From JBHENN01 sp046262015 (GTDB lineage Bacteria > Actinomycetota > CADDZG01 > WHSQ01), in contig JBHENN010000012.1 in assembly GCA_046262015.1 (NCBI GenBank), positions 1-10,149 on the forward strand: a stretch of 10,149 nucleotides of DNA, written 5' to 3'. Below the pieces are notes generated by a model. That model was not told where the DNA came from, searched no databases, and saw only the letters and a list, made by a program, of their open reading frames with translations. This document shows positions 1 through 7,792 of this stretch, one piece after another (position 1 is the first letter of the stretch; the number at the start of each line of letters is the position of its first letter). Made by a program: the position numbers and the translations under genes.

Positions 1-464
1 TTGCCCCCGTCCGTCGAGCGGGCGACGAGGACCGAATCGGCGCCGCCTTCGTCACGCACCGAGAACGCGGTGTAGACGGTCCGCCCGGTCCCGAACTCGA
101 CCGTGCCGTTCACGTGCGGGTAGCCGCCGGAGTCGAACTCCGCGCAGAACGGCGCGGGGAACTCCTCCGGCGCGCGCAGATCCCCGCCGGACCACGTCGC
201 GCCGCCGTCGAACGTGACGTGGTAGCGGCAGCTCTCGTAGCGGAACTCCTGCTCGATCTCGACGACGTGCTTGGGGTTCGCGGGATCGACGGCCAGCGCG
301 GGCACGTCCGACGCGCGCACGGGGCGATCGTCGCTGCTGATCCTCGAGTTGGGCCCCACGCGCGCGCCGGCGCCTGCGGCGCTCCCCGGGGAGACCGCGA
401 CGGTCAGCGCCACGCTCAGAGCGGACGCCACCGCTACGGCGCGTCGCGCGAGGGCTCGGCTCAT
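1..464 (-). CDS. Exported Asp-box (BNR/sialidase-like) protein, 3' end outside window
   Basis: The first 154 residues of a secreted protein are visible; the gene runs off the left edge. ATG at 464 is preceded by a perfect AGGAGG (470-475) with a 5-nt spacer, so the start is firm. Residues 1-33 form a signal peptide: MSRALARR n-region, hydrophobic stretch, small residues near AGA. The mature part has a short alternation of strands and an Asp box, TFDGGATW (84-91). A second box begins at the window edge (S150-T-D-G-G). The phrase LAVDPANPKHVV (57-68) is typical of bacterial BNR-repeat exoproteins. Asp boxes mark beta-propeller folds found in sialidases and many non-enzymatic exoproteins; no catalytic residues can be assigned, so the substrate is unknown. 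It is the third BNR protein in the window, after those at 1695-3194 and 3137-5425. Confidence 0.85.
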   Translation of the reverse strand, partial: MSRALARRAVAVASALSVALTVAVSPGSAAGAGARVGPNSRISSDDRPVRASDVPALAVDPANPKHVVEIEQEFRYESCRYHVTFDGGATWSGGDLRAPEEFPAPFCAEFDSGGYPHVNGTVEFGTGRTVYTAFSVRDEGGADSVLVARSTDGG

Positions 465-495
465 ACGTACCTCCTAGACGGGATCTGTCCCCGAG

Positions 496-528
496 AATCG
501 AAAGGGGGCAGCCGCGACGGCTGCCCCC
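496..528 (-). terminator. Strong GC hairpin between two genes (terminator or attenuator)
   Basis: A perfect 10-bp stem (504-513 pairs with 519-528, GGGGGCAGCC / GGCTGCCCCC) with a 5-nt loop lies 20 nt after the stop of the 549-965 gene. On the minus strand it is followed by an interrupted T tract, TTTCGATT (503-496). This fits an intrinsic terminator with a weak U tract. Only about 20 nt separate it from the Shine-Dalgarno of the next gene, leaving little room for a separate promoter. It may therefore attenuate transcription into the BNR gene rather than fully stop it. Confidence 0.7.
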
Positions 529-548
529 TGTGGGTTACGTCTGGTGCC

Positions 549-965
549 CTACTGCGTGTAGGGAGCGGTGGGAGCGACGACCTTGATCGACGCCCGCGCC
601 GGTGTGCCGTAGGTCGGCTTGCCGCTGGTCTTGCTGTACTGCGTCGCCACCACGGTGTAGTACTTGCCCGGCTTCGCGTTCTTGGGGACCTTGAAGGAGA
701 ACGCCACGTTCCCACTGAGGTCGGCCTCGCCGGCCCAGCGGAGCGCGCCGTCGAGCGCGTTCCAGTGGACCTCAACCGGGGTCGCCAGCGTCCCACTGAA
801 GTCCTTGCCGGTGACCTCGACCGTCTGGCCGGGGTACGCCTTCTTGACCTTGATGTCGATCGTTGCCAGGTTGGTGCACGCATACGCGCCCACCGCGCCG
901 ACCATGAGCCCGCCCGCGACCAGGGTCGCTACGATCAAACCTGCACGAGATCCTCTGGTCCTCAT
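549..965 (-). CDS. Small exported protein with Ig-like (IPT/TIG-like) domain
   Basis: A 138-aa protein with a clear signal peptide (residues 1-29, MRTRGSRAG then a hydrophobic core ending GAYA). The mature chain would begin with C30-T-N-L-A-T. The Cys is not in a canonical lipobox (AYAC), so signal peptidase I cleavage is more likely than lipoprotein processing. The mature part reads as one immunoglobulin-like beta sandwich: YPGQTVEVTGKDF (44-56), VEVHWN (64-69), NVAFSFKVP (86-94), KPGKYYTVVATQ (98-109), then YGTPARASIKVV (119-130). I recognise this pattern from uncharacterised actinobacterial exported proteins. I chose ATG at 965 because GAGGGAG (973-979) sits 7 nt upstream; an in-frame ATG at 983 lacks a good ribosome site. 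It ends TAG before a strong hairpin. Function unknown; probably cell surface or extracellular. Confidence 0.85.
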   Translation of the reverse strand: MRTRGSRAGLIVATLVAGGLMVGAVGAYACTNLATIDIKVKKAYPGQTVEVTGKDFSGTLATPVEVHWNALDGALRWAGEADLSGNVAFSFKVPKNAKPGKYYTVVATQYSKTSGKPTYGTPARASIKVVAPTAPYTQ

Positions 966-1009
966 GGCACCACTCCCTCTCATCCGCCTACCCGCCTGAT
1001 ATCCACCTT

Positions 1010-1050
1010 ACTACCTATATACCGCGAAACGCCCATTCCCACGTTTCCAT
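1010..1050 (-). promoter_or_regulatory. Candidate promoter region of the small exported-protein gene
   Basis: This stretch is clearly AT-richer than the rest of the window. On the minus strand it contains TATATA (1021-1016), a possible -10. It also holds a 6-bp inverted repeat, GAAACG (1026-1031) with CGTTTC (1042-1047), spacer 10 nt. No convincing sigma-70 -35 box sits at 17 nt. GGAAAC (1048-1043) resembles an ECF-sigma -35 element, but no matching -10 follows at the right distance. The assignment rests mainly on position and composition. Confidence 0.3.
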
Positions 1051-1085
1051 TCCCCATCGTACCAACCACCCTATCTCGGGGCAAC

Positions 1086-1110
1086 CGCTATCTGCGACCC
1101 ACAGATAGCG
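1086..1110. repeat. Inverted repeat, 9-bp arms, 7-nt spacer
   Basis: CGCTATCTG (1086-1094) and CAGATAGCG (1102-1110) are perfect reverse complements. The repeat lies between the end of the EF-hand-like secreted protein gene (1183) and the promoter region of the next gene (965). On neither strand is it followed by a T run, so a terminator is not obvious. A DNA-binding site or a Rho-dependent transcript end is equally possible. Confidence 0.5.
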
Positions 1111-1126
1111 CCCGTTCATCAGTCAT

Positions 1127-1145
1127 TCGCCGTCCGGACGGGCGA
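1127..1145. repeat. Near-palindrome downstream of the EF-hand-like gene
   Basis: TCGCCGTCCGGACGGGCGA is a palindrome centred on TCCGGA with one unpaired G in the right arm. It lies 38 nt past the TGA stop of the 1183-1662 gene (minus strand), without a T tract. It may form an RNA hairpin at the transcript end or be a protein binding site. Confidence 0.35.
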
Positions 1146-1182
1146 TCCCTGCCCCGGCCGCCCCGCCCGGGCGTCCCGGGGG

Positions 1183-1662
1183 TCAGGGCCGGCGCGAGAA
1201 CAGCCCGGTGATCGTGCCGCTGCTGGAAGGACCCGGGCAGTCGAGGGCTCCCCGGCCCGGACCCTCGAAGATGTGGATCGTCACCTTCTTCATCGGGTCT
1301 ATCTGCTGGGCCCTCTCCATCTCGCCACAGAAGGCATGGATGAAGTCCTGGATACCGTCGCCGTCGACGTCCTGAGCGAGGTTCGCGTATACCTGGGTCC
1401 CGAGGTCGTCCTCGATCGATACCCGGATGTATCTCTCGCCCGACAGGGCCACCATGTCGACGCACCCGACGTTGTCGTGCTCGTTGCACTCGCTGACGAT
1501 GCCTCCCGCCCCCACCGTGGGGCTCCGGTAGTCGGCCACGACCTTGCGGACCCGCTTCTTGGCGTGGGCACCCATTCCTCCGGCGGCGAGCGAGAGTGCG
1601 ACGAGGGCCGCGACCACGATGGGGATCGTTCTGCGCATGCTCCCAAGCTTAGACCTTTCCAC
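1183..1662 (-). CDS. Small secreted protein with an EF-hand-like calcium loop
   Basis: A 159-aa exported protein. The signal peptide reads RRTIPIVVAALVALSLAAGG and ends near GAHA (residues 10-34). The mature part has four cysteines (59, 67, 112, 142), enough for two disulfides. A loop D98-V-D-G-D-G-I-Q-D106 matches the DxDxDGxxD-type calcium ligand spacing of EF-hand, dockerin or FG-GAP-like loops. I chose GTG at 1662 because AGGAG (1668-1672) lies 5 nt upstream. ATG at 1638 (151 aa) would keep the whole signal peptide, but its only purine-rich stretch (GGGAG) is one base away, too close to act as a Shine-Dalgarno. The gene starts 32 nt after the stop of the BNR gene upstream, so they are probably cotranscribed. 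I do not recognise a named family; calcium binding is inferred from the loop alone. Confidence 0.8.
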   Translation of the reverse strand: MERSKLGSMRRTIPIVVAALVALSLAAGGMGAHAKKRVRKVVADYRSPTVGAGGIVSECNEHDNVGCVDMVALSGERYIRVSIEDDLGTQVYANLAQDVDGDGIQDFIHAFCGEMERAQQIDPMKKVTIHIFEGPGRGALDCPGPSSSGTITGLFSRRP

Positions 1663-1694
1663 CAGGTCTCCTGCAGGGGCTCGGACGCCCACCG

Positions 1695-3194
1695 TCATCG
1701 CGCGACGAAGCGGACCGCGGCGAAGAACACGTCGAGACGGGCGGTCAGCTCGGAGCTCCGGCGGGCGTCGGTCCACACCACGGCGGCCCGGTCGACGGTG
1801 GCGGCCAGGTCGAGGCGGGTCCCCTGGTCGGCCTCGCCGGGGGCTCCCTCGGGACCCAGGTCGGAGGAGAACGTCGTCCGCGCCAGCGGCACGCTCGACC
1901 ACGACCGGCCGCGGTCGGTGCTGGTAGCGAGATAGACGCCGGTGCGAACGTCGCGGCGGTCGGCGCGTCGGTCGAGATAGGCGACGTGGACCCTGCCGTC
2001 GGCGACGGCTATCCCCGGCAGGTACTGGGACTGGGCAGACCCCGGGTGGACCCGGGTCGCTTCGCTCCACGTCTCTCCCCCGTCGTCGCTCCGGCGGACA
2101 AAGACGTCGGGGTCGCCGGCGCCGGCATCCGCCCAGGTGGCGTACACGGCCCCGTCCTCGGAATCGACGGCCACGCCGGGGAACTTGGGAAGGTAAACGA
2201 GGAACCGTTCGTACGGCTCGACCGCCGGCTCGACCACCGACTCCTCGAACGCGACCGCATCCGGCCCGCTGCGAGCGAGCACGAGCTCGAAGGTGCCGCT
2301 GTAGACGTCCCCCTCGAGGTTCTCCCAGTCGAAGCGGTCGTCGGCGAAGTCGTAGTAGAGGACGTAGACGTCGCCCCCGGGTCCGACCACGGGCACGGCC
2401 GCGCCGACGCGGGCGCGCGCGGGGGAGCTCACCCGCGCGGGGTCGCTCCACGTCTCGCCGCCATCCTCCGAGCGAGCTGCCAGGATCGGCAGACCGGTGT
2501 CGATGAACGAGAGGGTTCCGGTGGCCTCTTTGCTTCCCTGCAGCCATGTGAGGTAGAGGTCCCCGGCGGGGGCCAGGGCGACCCGGACCTGGAACGCGTA
2601 GGCCTCGTCCAGAACGCTCCGTGGCTCGCCCCACGTCACCCCGGCGTCGTCCGAGGACGACAGCCACACGGCTTCGGGGTTGTTGCCGGGCCCGGTCAGG
2701 GTGACGAACACGAGGTAAAGGGTGCCGTCCCCCGACCACGCGAGCTCGGGCGCGTAGGGGCGGTCCTCCCCCTCGGGCACCGGGAAATCGACCTCGCTCC
2801 ACGTCGCGCCCCCATCCTCGGAGCGATGCAGGGCGGCGGTGAACCGAGGGCGGTCGACCTTGTCGGCCACCACGAGCGTGTCGGGGTCGTCCGGATCCTG
2901 GGCGATCGCCGGCGAGTTATGGGCGTCGAGCGAATGGCGCCCCTTGGTCACCGCCACGTCCGTCCCCGGGCGCGCCGTGAGGTCCTCTTCGCCCCCGCGG
3001 GCGAGCAACGCGACCGCGGCCCCGGCGATGACCACCGCGGTCGCGGCAAGCAGCATCAGCAGGCGCGACCGTGATGCGCCCCTCTCGGGCCGATGGCCTC
3101 GCTCGCCGGTCGACGAGCGATGGGGCGGGGTCGCGGCTACCTGCCCGGCAACACGTAGATGCGATCGAGACCCGACGCGTGCGCCTTCAGCCAC
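1695..3194 (-). CDS. Membrane-anchored Asp-box (BNR/sialidase-like) protein
   Basis: A protein of up to 499 aa. A basic N-terminal tail is followed by one hydrophobic segment (about residues 45-65, LLMLLAATAVVIAGAAVALLA) and then RGGEED, so it reads as a signal anchor or uncleaved signal peptide with the bulk outside. Five Asp boxes are visible: SEDGGATW (125-132), SDDAGVTW (181-188), SEDGGETW (242-249), SDDGGETW (369-376) and STDRGRSW (425-432), giving a beta-propeller. No sialidase catalytic set can be assigned. The start is uncertain: GTG at 3194 overlaps the upstream gene by 58 nt with a weak ribosome site; ATG at 3056 lies inside the hydrophobic segment and also lacks one. The overlap suggests translational coupling to the CWB2-bearing BNR gene. 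Substrate and role are unknown; it may bind glycans or protein at the cell surface. Confidence 0.85.
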   Translation of the reverse strand: MAEGARVGSRSHLRVAGQVAATPPHRSSTGERGHRPERGASRSRLLMLLAATAVVIAGAAVALLARGGEEDLTARPGTDVAVTKGRHSLDAHNSPAIAQDPDDPDTLVVADKVDRPRFTAALHRSEDGGATWSEVDFPVPEGEDRPYAPELAWSGDGTLYLVFVTLTGPGNNPEAVWLSSSDDAGVTWGEPRSVLDEAYAFQVRVALAPAGDLYLTWLQGSKEATGTLSFIDTGLPILAARSEDGGETWSDPARVSSPARARVGAAVPVVGPGGDVYVLYYDFADDRFDWENLEGDVYSGTFELVLARSGPDAVAFEESVVEPAVEPYERFLVYLPKFPGVAVDSEDGAVYATWADAGAGDPDVFVRRSDDGGETWSEATRVHPGSAQSQYLPGIAVADGRVHVAYLDRRADRRDVRTGVYLATSTDRGRSWSSVPLARTTFSSDLGPEGAPGEADQGTRLDLAATVDRAAVVWTDARRSSELTARLDVFFAAVRFVAR

Positions 3195-5425
3195 GCCGAC
3201 GATGCGGCCTTCAGGTCGGCGCCCACAAGGACGAGGACGACGGCTCCCACGCGGCCCGCAGCGGCCCCCGTCGCGATGACGGTCGCCGGGTCGTTCGGGG
3301 CGAGCAGCGCGACGTTGGACGGGCCTCCGCGCGCGAGGAGCTCGTCGGCGACCTTCACGGAGGTCCGCTGGCCGGTGCCGGCTCCGAGACGGGTGGGGTC
3401 GGGCAGCTGGGCCATCACGTCGTCGGGCACGCGCTCGGGTGACGCCACCACCAGCGTGTGACGGATACCCCGTTCGGCGATCGCGCGCCGCGTCGCCAGC
3501 GGGACCTCTGCTTCGGTGACGAACAGGACCGGGAGATCGAGGAGCGGAGCGATCCCCGCGGCGGTGGCGGCCTCGGCGGCTGCGGCCGCGTCCGGTTCAC
3601 CGAGGATGATCACGGCGGTGTTGTCGGGGACCGGGTGCGCGGTGGGGTTATAGGACGGCATCGGCGTGACGAGCTCGGCCACCCGGCGCGCCGTGTCGAA
3701 CCGGTCGGACCCCGCTATGCGCTGAAGGTCCTCGATCCCGGCGCGCCGAAGGTCCTCCTCGACGGCCGGACCGATCTGCTCGGCATCGCCGACCAGGAAC
3801 GCCCGCTCTGCCCGCAGACGACGCACCTCCGCCTCGGTAGCCGGATCCAGTCCGGAGGCCGCGGTCACCAGCAACGACCCGCCGCGGTCGCGCGCCAGGG
3901 TCGCCGCGACGAGCTCCAACGGGACGTCGTCCTCCGGGGCGATCACGACGGTCGCCTTCGAGTAATCGCCGTTCGCCTGCCCGGCCGTGCCCCCGGCGGG
4001 GAAGGCGAGCTGGGACAGGGTCACCCACGCCGCTCGCCGCCGCGCGTGCACCCGGGTCGTGATCGCGTCGCTCCGCCCGCCGGGCGCCACCTTCGACGTG
4101 AAGATGTCCTGCGCGCCGGTGATGAAGTTGCCGAGGCGCGTGTCCGACCACGCGGCCAGAGCCCCTCCGGGCACGGTGGCGAGCTGGAGCGGCGCCTGGA
4201 TGAAGCAGCACGACCAGATCCCCTGGAACCGGTTGATCGGACGATCCGTCACCCTGCGGTTGGCCGAGAACGTCTGGCCGCCGTCGTCCGAGGTGGCCGC
4301 GTAGACGTCGGCCAGACCGGGCTGGTCGAACGCATCGGCTCCGTTGCCCCCGGCCGGGTCGTGCCGGTAGTCGTACCACGCGACCTGGACGACACCGTCG
4401 CCGGCGGCGATCCACGGCCGGTACTGGATCGTCACGTCGCCTACCGGGTTGTCGTTCACGCGCGCCGCCGGGCTCCACGTCTCTCCCCCGTCGGTCGAGG
4501 TGGAAGCGAATACGTCCCAGTCCCGCACGAGGATGTTGCCCTCACCGGTGCCCGGGTACAGCCCGTTGCGAATGTCGGCCCACACCACCGAGATGTCGCC
4601 CGTTGACGGATCGACCGCACCGACCGGGATCTGCGTCGAGAACAGTCCTCTCGGCGCGCCGGCGTCCACGACCGAGGTCGTCCAGGTCGCTCCCTCGTCG
4701 CGGCTCGCCGCCATCGCGACCCGGGGAGGTCCGAAGGCGAAGACCGGGTCGGTCCGGCTCCGATCGAGGTAGAAGACGTAGAGCTCTCCCTCGGGACCGA
4801 CCTCGAGCCGGCCGGCCGAAGGCCGCTGCGCCGAAGGAACCGCGACCACCGGGTCGGCGAAGGTCCGGCCTCCGTCGGCCGATGCCGACACGACGAGCTG
4901 GCCCCCCTCGCCCCACAGGGCATAGGCGCGTTCGCGCGACGCGAACCGCACCCGCGTGTTGGTCCCGGCCGGCGAGAGCACGATGCTCCACGACCGTCCG
5001 CCGTCGTGGGAGAGGGCGACCTGGTCGCTGCCGGAGTCGCCCGGACCGGCGCGGAACGCGTACAACAGCGCTCCGTCGGGCGCCAGCGCGAGGTCGCGAG
5101 TGCCGTTGAAGCCGGCGAAGCTGCAGTCCGATAGCTCCGGGGTCTGGGGGCTCTTTCGCTCTTCCCAGCTGCGTCCGGAGTCGGCCGAGAACCACAGCTG
5201 GCATGACCCTCTTTCGTAATCCGTGACGGCTAGAGCGACGTTGCGGCCGCGCGCCGCGAGCGCGGGGGCTTCGTACAAGCGGGTCGGGGGGACGATGACG
5301 GTGGCGCGCCGGTTGGGCGAGACCTCAGCGGTGCGCGGTGCAGCGCCGAGCGGCGTACCCGACAGCGCGACCAGCGCCGCGAGCGTGACCGGCAGCGAGG
5401 CGCCGGCGGCTCTCCGAAGACCCAT
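3137..5425 (-). CDS. Exported Asp-box protein with C-terminal CWB2 cell-wall-binding domain
   Basis: A 762-aa secreted protein. Residues 1-29 form a signal peptide (MGLRRAAGAS, hydrophobic core, GAA). Residues 45-450 hold six Asp boxes: SADSGRSW (80-87), SHDGGRSW (139-146), SADGGRTF (182-189), SRDEGATW (241-248), STDGGETW (310-317) and SDDGGQTF (379-386), so a beta-propeller. Residues 485-762 are cell wall binding repeat 2 (CWB2) modules, with the typical R569-I-A-G-S-D-R-F-D-T-A-R signature and repeated strand phrases such as TVVIAP, AFLVGD, AVIILG and HTLVVAS. CWB2 modules attach surface proteins to anionic wall polymers in Gram-positive bacteria. ATG at 5425 is 29 nt after the hypF stop; GTG at 5428 is an alternative, and the frame stays open further upstream inside hypF. 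No strong ribosome site is seen. Probably a wall-bound adhesin, glycan binder or hydrolase; catalytic activity cannot be shown. Confidence 0.88.
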   Translation of the reverse strand: MGLRRAAGASLPVTLAALVALSGTPLGAAPRTAEVSPNRRATVIVPPTRLYEAPALAARGRNVALAVTDYERGSCQLWFSADSGRSWEERKSPQTPELSDCSFAGFNGTRDLALAPDGALLYAFRAGPGDSGSDQVALSHDGGRSWSIVLSPAGTNTRVRFASRERAYALWGEGGQLVVSASADGGRTFADPVVAVPSAQRPSAGRLEVGPEGELYVFYLDRSRTDPVFAFGPPRVAMAASRDEGATWTTSVVDAGAPRGLFSTQIPVGAVDPSTGDISVVWADIRNGLYPGTGEGNILVRDWDVFASTSTDGGETWSPAARVNDNPVGDVTIQYRPWIAAGDGVVQVAWYDYRHDPAGGNGADAFDQPGLADVYAATSDDGGQTFSANRRVTDRPINRFQGIWSCCFIQAPLQLATVPGGALAAWSDTRLGNFITGAQDIFTSKVAPGGRSDAITTRVHARRRAAWVTLSQLAFPAGGTAGQANGDYSKATVVIAPEDDVPLELVAATLARDRGGSLLVTAASGLDPATEAEVRRLRAERAFLVGDAEQIGPAVEEDLRRAGIEDLQRIAGSDRFDTARRVAELVTPMPSYNPTAHPVPDNTAVIILGEPDAAAAAEAATAAGIAPLLDLPVLFVTEAEVPLATRRAIAERGIRHTLVVASPERVPDDVMAQLPDPTRLGAGTGQRTSVKVADELLARGGPSNVALLAPNDPATVIATGAAAGRVGAVVLVLVGADLKAASSAWLKAHASGLDRIYVLPGR

Positions 5426-5454
5426 CACCCACAGGTTTTCGGCGGGAACCGTCG

Positions 5455-7773
5455 CTATCCTGCCTGGAGCGATCCCGGCACGTCCGTTGGATCGCCGCGC
5501 GCGTTCGCCACCACCGCCTGGCCCAGCGAGATCCCGCCGTCGTTCGGCGGGACCCGGTGGTGGATCAGGACCTCGAACCCGCGCGCCTCCAGCCCGGCGC
5601 GAACGCGCTCGAGCAGGAACAGGTTCTGCCACGTTCCGCCCGACAGCGCCACCGTCCCGAGTCCCTCTTGTCCGCGCAGGTTCTCTGAGACATCGAACAG
5701 CGCGCGGGCCAGCCCGTTATGGAAGCCTGCGGCGGCCTCGGGCACGGCGCGCCCGGACACGAGGTCCTCGGCGAGCGCGCCGATCAGCGCGACCCCGTCG
5801 ATCTCACCGTCGGTGACCGGGCACGGGTACGCGAGGTCCGAGCCGGGATCGGCGGCCTGCTCGAGCTCGGCCGCGGCCTGGCCCTCGTAGCCGGCGGTGT
5901 GCCTCAGACCACAGAGAGCCGCGGCGGCGTCGAACAGCCGCCCCGCGCTCGACGTCGGCGGCGCGTTGAGACCGGCGCGCGCCATCTTCAGGACCGGCGC
6001 CCACCGCCACCGCGACGAGCGCACCGAGTCGAGGTCGAGATCGGTCGCCGCGGGCTCGCCGAACGCCTCGGCGAGGTAGACCGCGGCCATACGCCACGGC
6101 TGCTTGATCGCGGCGCTCCCTCCGGGTAGGGGCACGTAGCGCAGGTGCCCCGCGCGCCGGTAGCCGGCGAGGTCGCAGACGAGGATCTCGCACCCCCAGA
6201 TCGCGCCGTCGTCGCCGTAGCCGGTCCCGTCCAGCGCCAACCCGATCACGCGCTCGGCGCGCCGGTTGTCGGCGAGGCACGACGCTATGTGTGCGTGGTG
6301 ATGCTGGACCCCCACGTGTTCGACCACCTCCTGGTCGAGGGCCCACTTCGTGGACAGGTACTCGGGATGCAGGTCGTGGGCGACGACCTCGGGACGCAGT
6401 CCGTAGATCGCCGAGAAGTGTGCGACCGCGTCGCGGAACGCGCGCATCGCGTCCCAGCTCTCGAGGTCGCCTATGTGGTGGGAGACGATCGCGCGCGTGC
6501 CGGCACCGAGGCAGAACGTGCTCTTCAGCTCGGCGCCGGCGGCCAGCACCAGCCGGCGGAACGGGCTCTTCACCACGAGCGGCTCCGGAGCGTAGCCGCG
6601 GGCGCGGCGCAGTGGGTACTCGACCCCGTCGACCACCCGCACGACCGAGTCGTCGCAGCGCATCCGGATCGGGCGGTCGTGGCCCAGGAAGAGGTCCGCG
6701 CTACCGCCGAGGCGATCGAGCACGAGATCGTCTTCGTAGACGATCGGCTCGTCCGACAGGTTCCCCGACGTGAGGACGAGCGGCCCGTCGAACGCGCGCA
6801 TCAAGAGGTGGTGCAGTGGGGTGTAAGGGAGCATGACCCCGAGGAAGCGGTTACCGGGAGCGACGCCCGAGGCGACCGGGGAGGTCGGCGCCCGCGGGAC
6901 GAGCACGATCGGTCGCCGGCGGCCCGCGAGGACCCCTTCTTCGGCCGCGCTCGGCCGGGCGATGCGCCTCGCCCACCGACGGTCCGGCACCATCACGGCG
7001 AGCGGCTTCTCCTCGCGGTTCTTCCTCCGGCGAAGCTCGCTGACCACCGCTTCGTCGGTCGCGTCGCACGCGAGGTGGTATCCACCGAGACCCTTGAGGG
7101 CGACTATCCGACCGGCGCGCAGGGCCGCCGCCGCGCCGGCGACGGGGTCGCCGTCCACCGGCGCGCCGGTCCGGTCCAGCAGGCTGAGGCGTGGACCGCA
7201 GCGGGGGCACGCTATCGGCTGCGCGTGGAAGCGCCGGTCGCGCGGGTCTTCGTACTCGGCCCGGCATGCCGCACACATCTCGAACGACGCCATGGTCGTG
7301 GCGGCGCGGTCGTACGGGATCGCCGTCGCGATCGTGAAGCGAGGCCCGCAGTCGGTGCAGTTGGTGAACGCATACCCGAAGCGACGTTCGTTCGGGTCCG
7401 ACATCTCCGCTAAACACGCGTCGCAGGTAGCGATGTCCGGCGAGATCGGGGCGCGCATGCCGGTTCCGTCTGCGCTCTCGCGGATCTCGAACGACATGCT
7501 GCCCTCCGGCGCGAGATCGCGCGTGGTAACGTCCTCCACGACCGCGAGAGGGGGTGGCTCCGCGAGCAGGCCGACCTCGAAGCCGGCAACCGCCTCGGCG
7601 GGCCCCTCGACCTCGACGACCACTCCGGCGGTGTCGTTGGCGACGAAACCCGTCAGGCCGAGCTCCGCGGCGCGCCGGTAGACGTACGGCCGGAAACCGA
7701 CGCCCTGGACGACCCCGGCGATGCAAAAGCGCCTGCGGAGCGTGGGACCGCTCGCTACCGGGTCGGCCGCCAC
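5455..7773 (-). CDS. hypF: HypF, [NiFe]-hydrogenase maturation carbamoyltransferase
   Basis: HypF uses carbamoyl phosphate and ATP to transfer a carbamoyl group to the C-terminal Cys of HypE, the first step in making the CN ligands of the [NiFe]-hydrogenase iron. At 772 aa it is full length. Domains in order: acylphosphatase (about 13-98, VVQGVGFRPYVYRRA); two zinc fingers (C117-x2-C120...C139-x2-C142 and C167-x2-C170...C189-x2-C192); YrdC-like domain (about 209-385, GRIVALKGLGGYHLACDA); Kae1/carbamoyltransferase-like domain (about 405-760) with HDLHP (466-470), QHHHAH (490-495), ALDGTGYGDDG (513-523), SGGTWQN (711-717) and NDGGISLGQ (744-752). The start is GTG at 7773, 19 nt after the PadR stop, with no strong Shine-Dalgarno; few alternatives leave the acylphosphatase domain intact. 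It is the fourth gene of the CooC-like operon. No hypABCDE or hydrogenase subunit genes are in the window. Confidence 0.97.
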   Translation of the reverse strand: MAADPVASGPTLRRRFCIAGVVQGVGFRPYVYRRAAELGLTGFVANDTAGVVVEVEGPAEAVAGFEVGLLAEPPPLAVVEDVTTRDLAPEGSMSFEIRESADGTGMRAPISPDIATCDACLAEMSDPNERRFGYAFTNCTDCGPRFTIATAIPYDRAATTMASFEMCAACRAEYEDPRDRRFHAQPIACPRCGPRLSLLDRTGAPVDGDPVAGAAAALRAGRIVALKGLGGYHLACDATDEAVVSELRRRKNREEKPLAVMVPDRRWARRIARPSAAEEGVLAGRRRPIVLVPRAPTSPVASGVAPGNRFLGVMLPYTPLHHLLMRAFDGPLVLTSGNLSDEPIVYEDDLVLDRLGGSADLFLGHDRPIRMRCDDSVVRVVDGVEYPLRRARGYAPEPLVVKSPFRRLVLAAGAELKSTFCLGAGTRAIVSHHIGDLESWDAMRAFRDAVAHFSAIYGLRPEVVAHDLHPEYLSTKWALDQEVVEHVGVQHHHAHIASCLADNRRAERVIGLALDGTGYGDDGAIWGCEILVCDLAGYRRAGHLRYVPLPGGSAAIKQPWRMAAVYLAEAFGEPAATDLDLDSVRSSRWRWAPVLKMARAGLNAPPTSSAGRLFDAAAALCGLRHTAGYEGQAAAELEQAADPGSDLAYPCPVTDGEIDGVALIGALAEDLVSGRAVPEAAAGFHNGLARALFDVSENLRGQEGLGTVALSGGTWQNLFLLERVRAGLEARGFEVLIHHRVPPNDGGISLGQAVVANARGDPTDVPGSLQAG

Positions 7774-7792
7774 GCGCCCGGAGGGCGGGTCG

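Noticed and set aside
549..965. Lipoprotein assignment for the small Ig-like exported protein because of Cys30
   Set aside because: The residues before Cys are AYA, without the Leu/Val/Ile expected at -3 in a lipobox.
114..1211. A 365-codon plus-strand open frame, and similar long plus-strand frames at 1986-3074, 3458-4606 and 6145-7413
   Set aside because: They are antisense to well-supported genes, have Arg/Pro/Gly-rich low-complexity translations and show no recognisable motif.
1183..2802. A 539-codon minus-strand open frame running through most of the membrane-anchored BNR gene
   Set aside because: Only its last 159 codons look like protein (signal peptide, loop). The upstream part is an Arg/Gly-rich shadow of the BNR gene in another frame.
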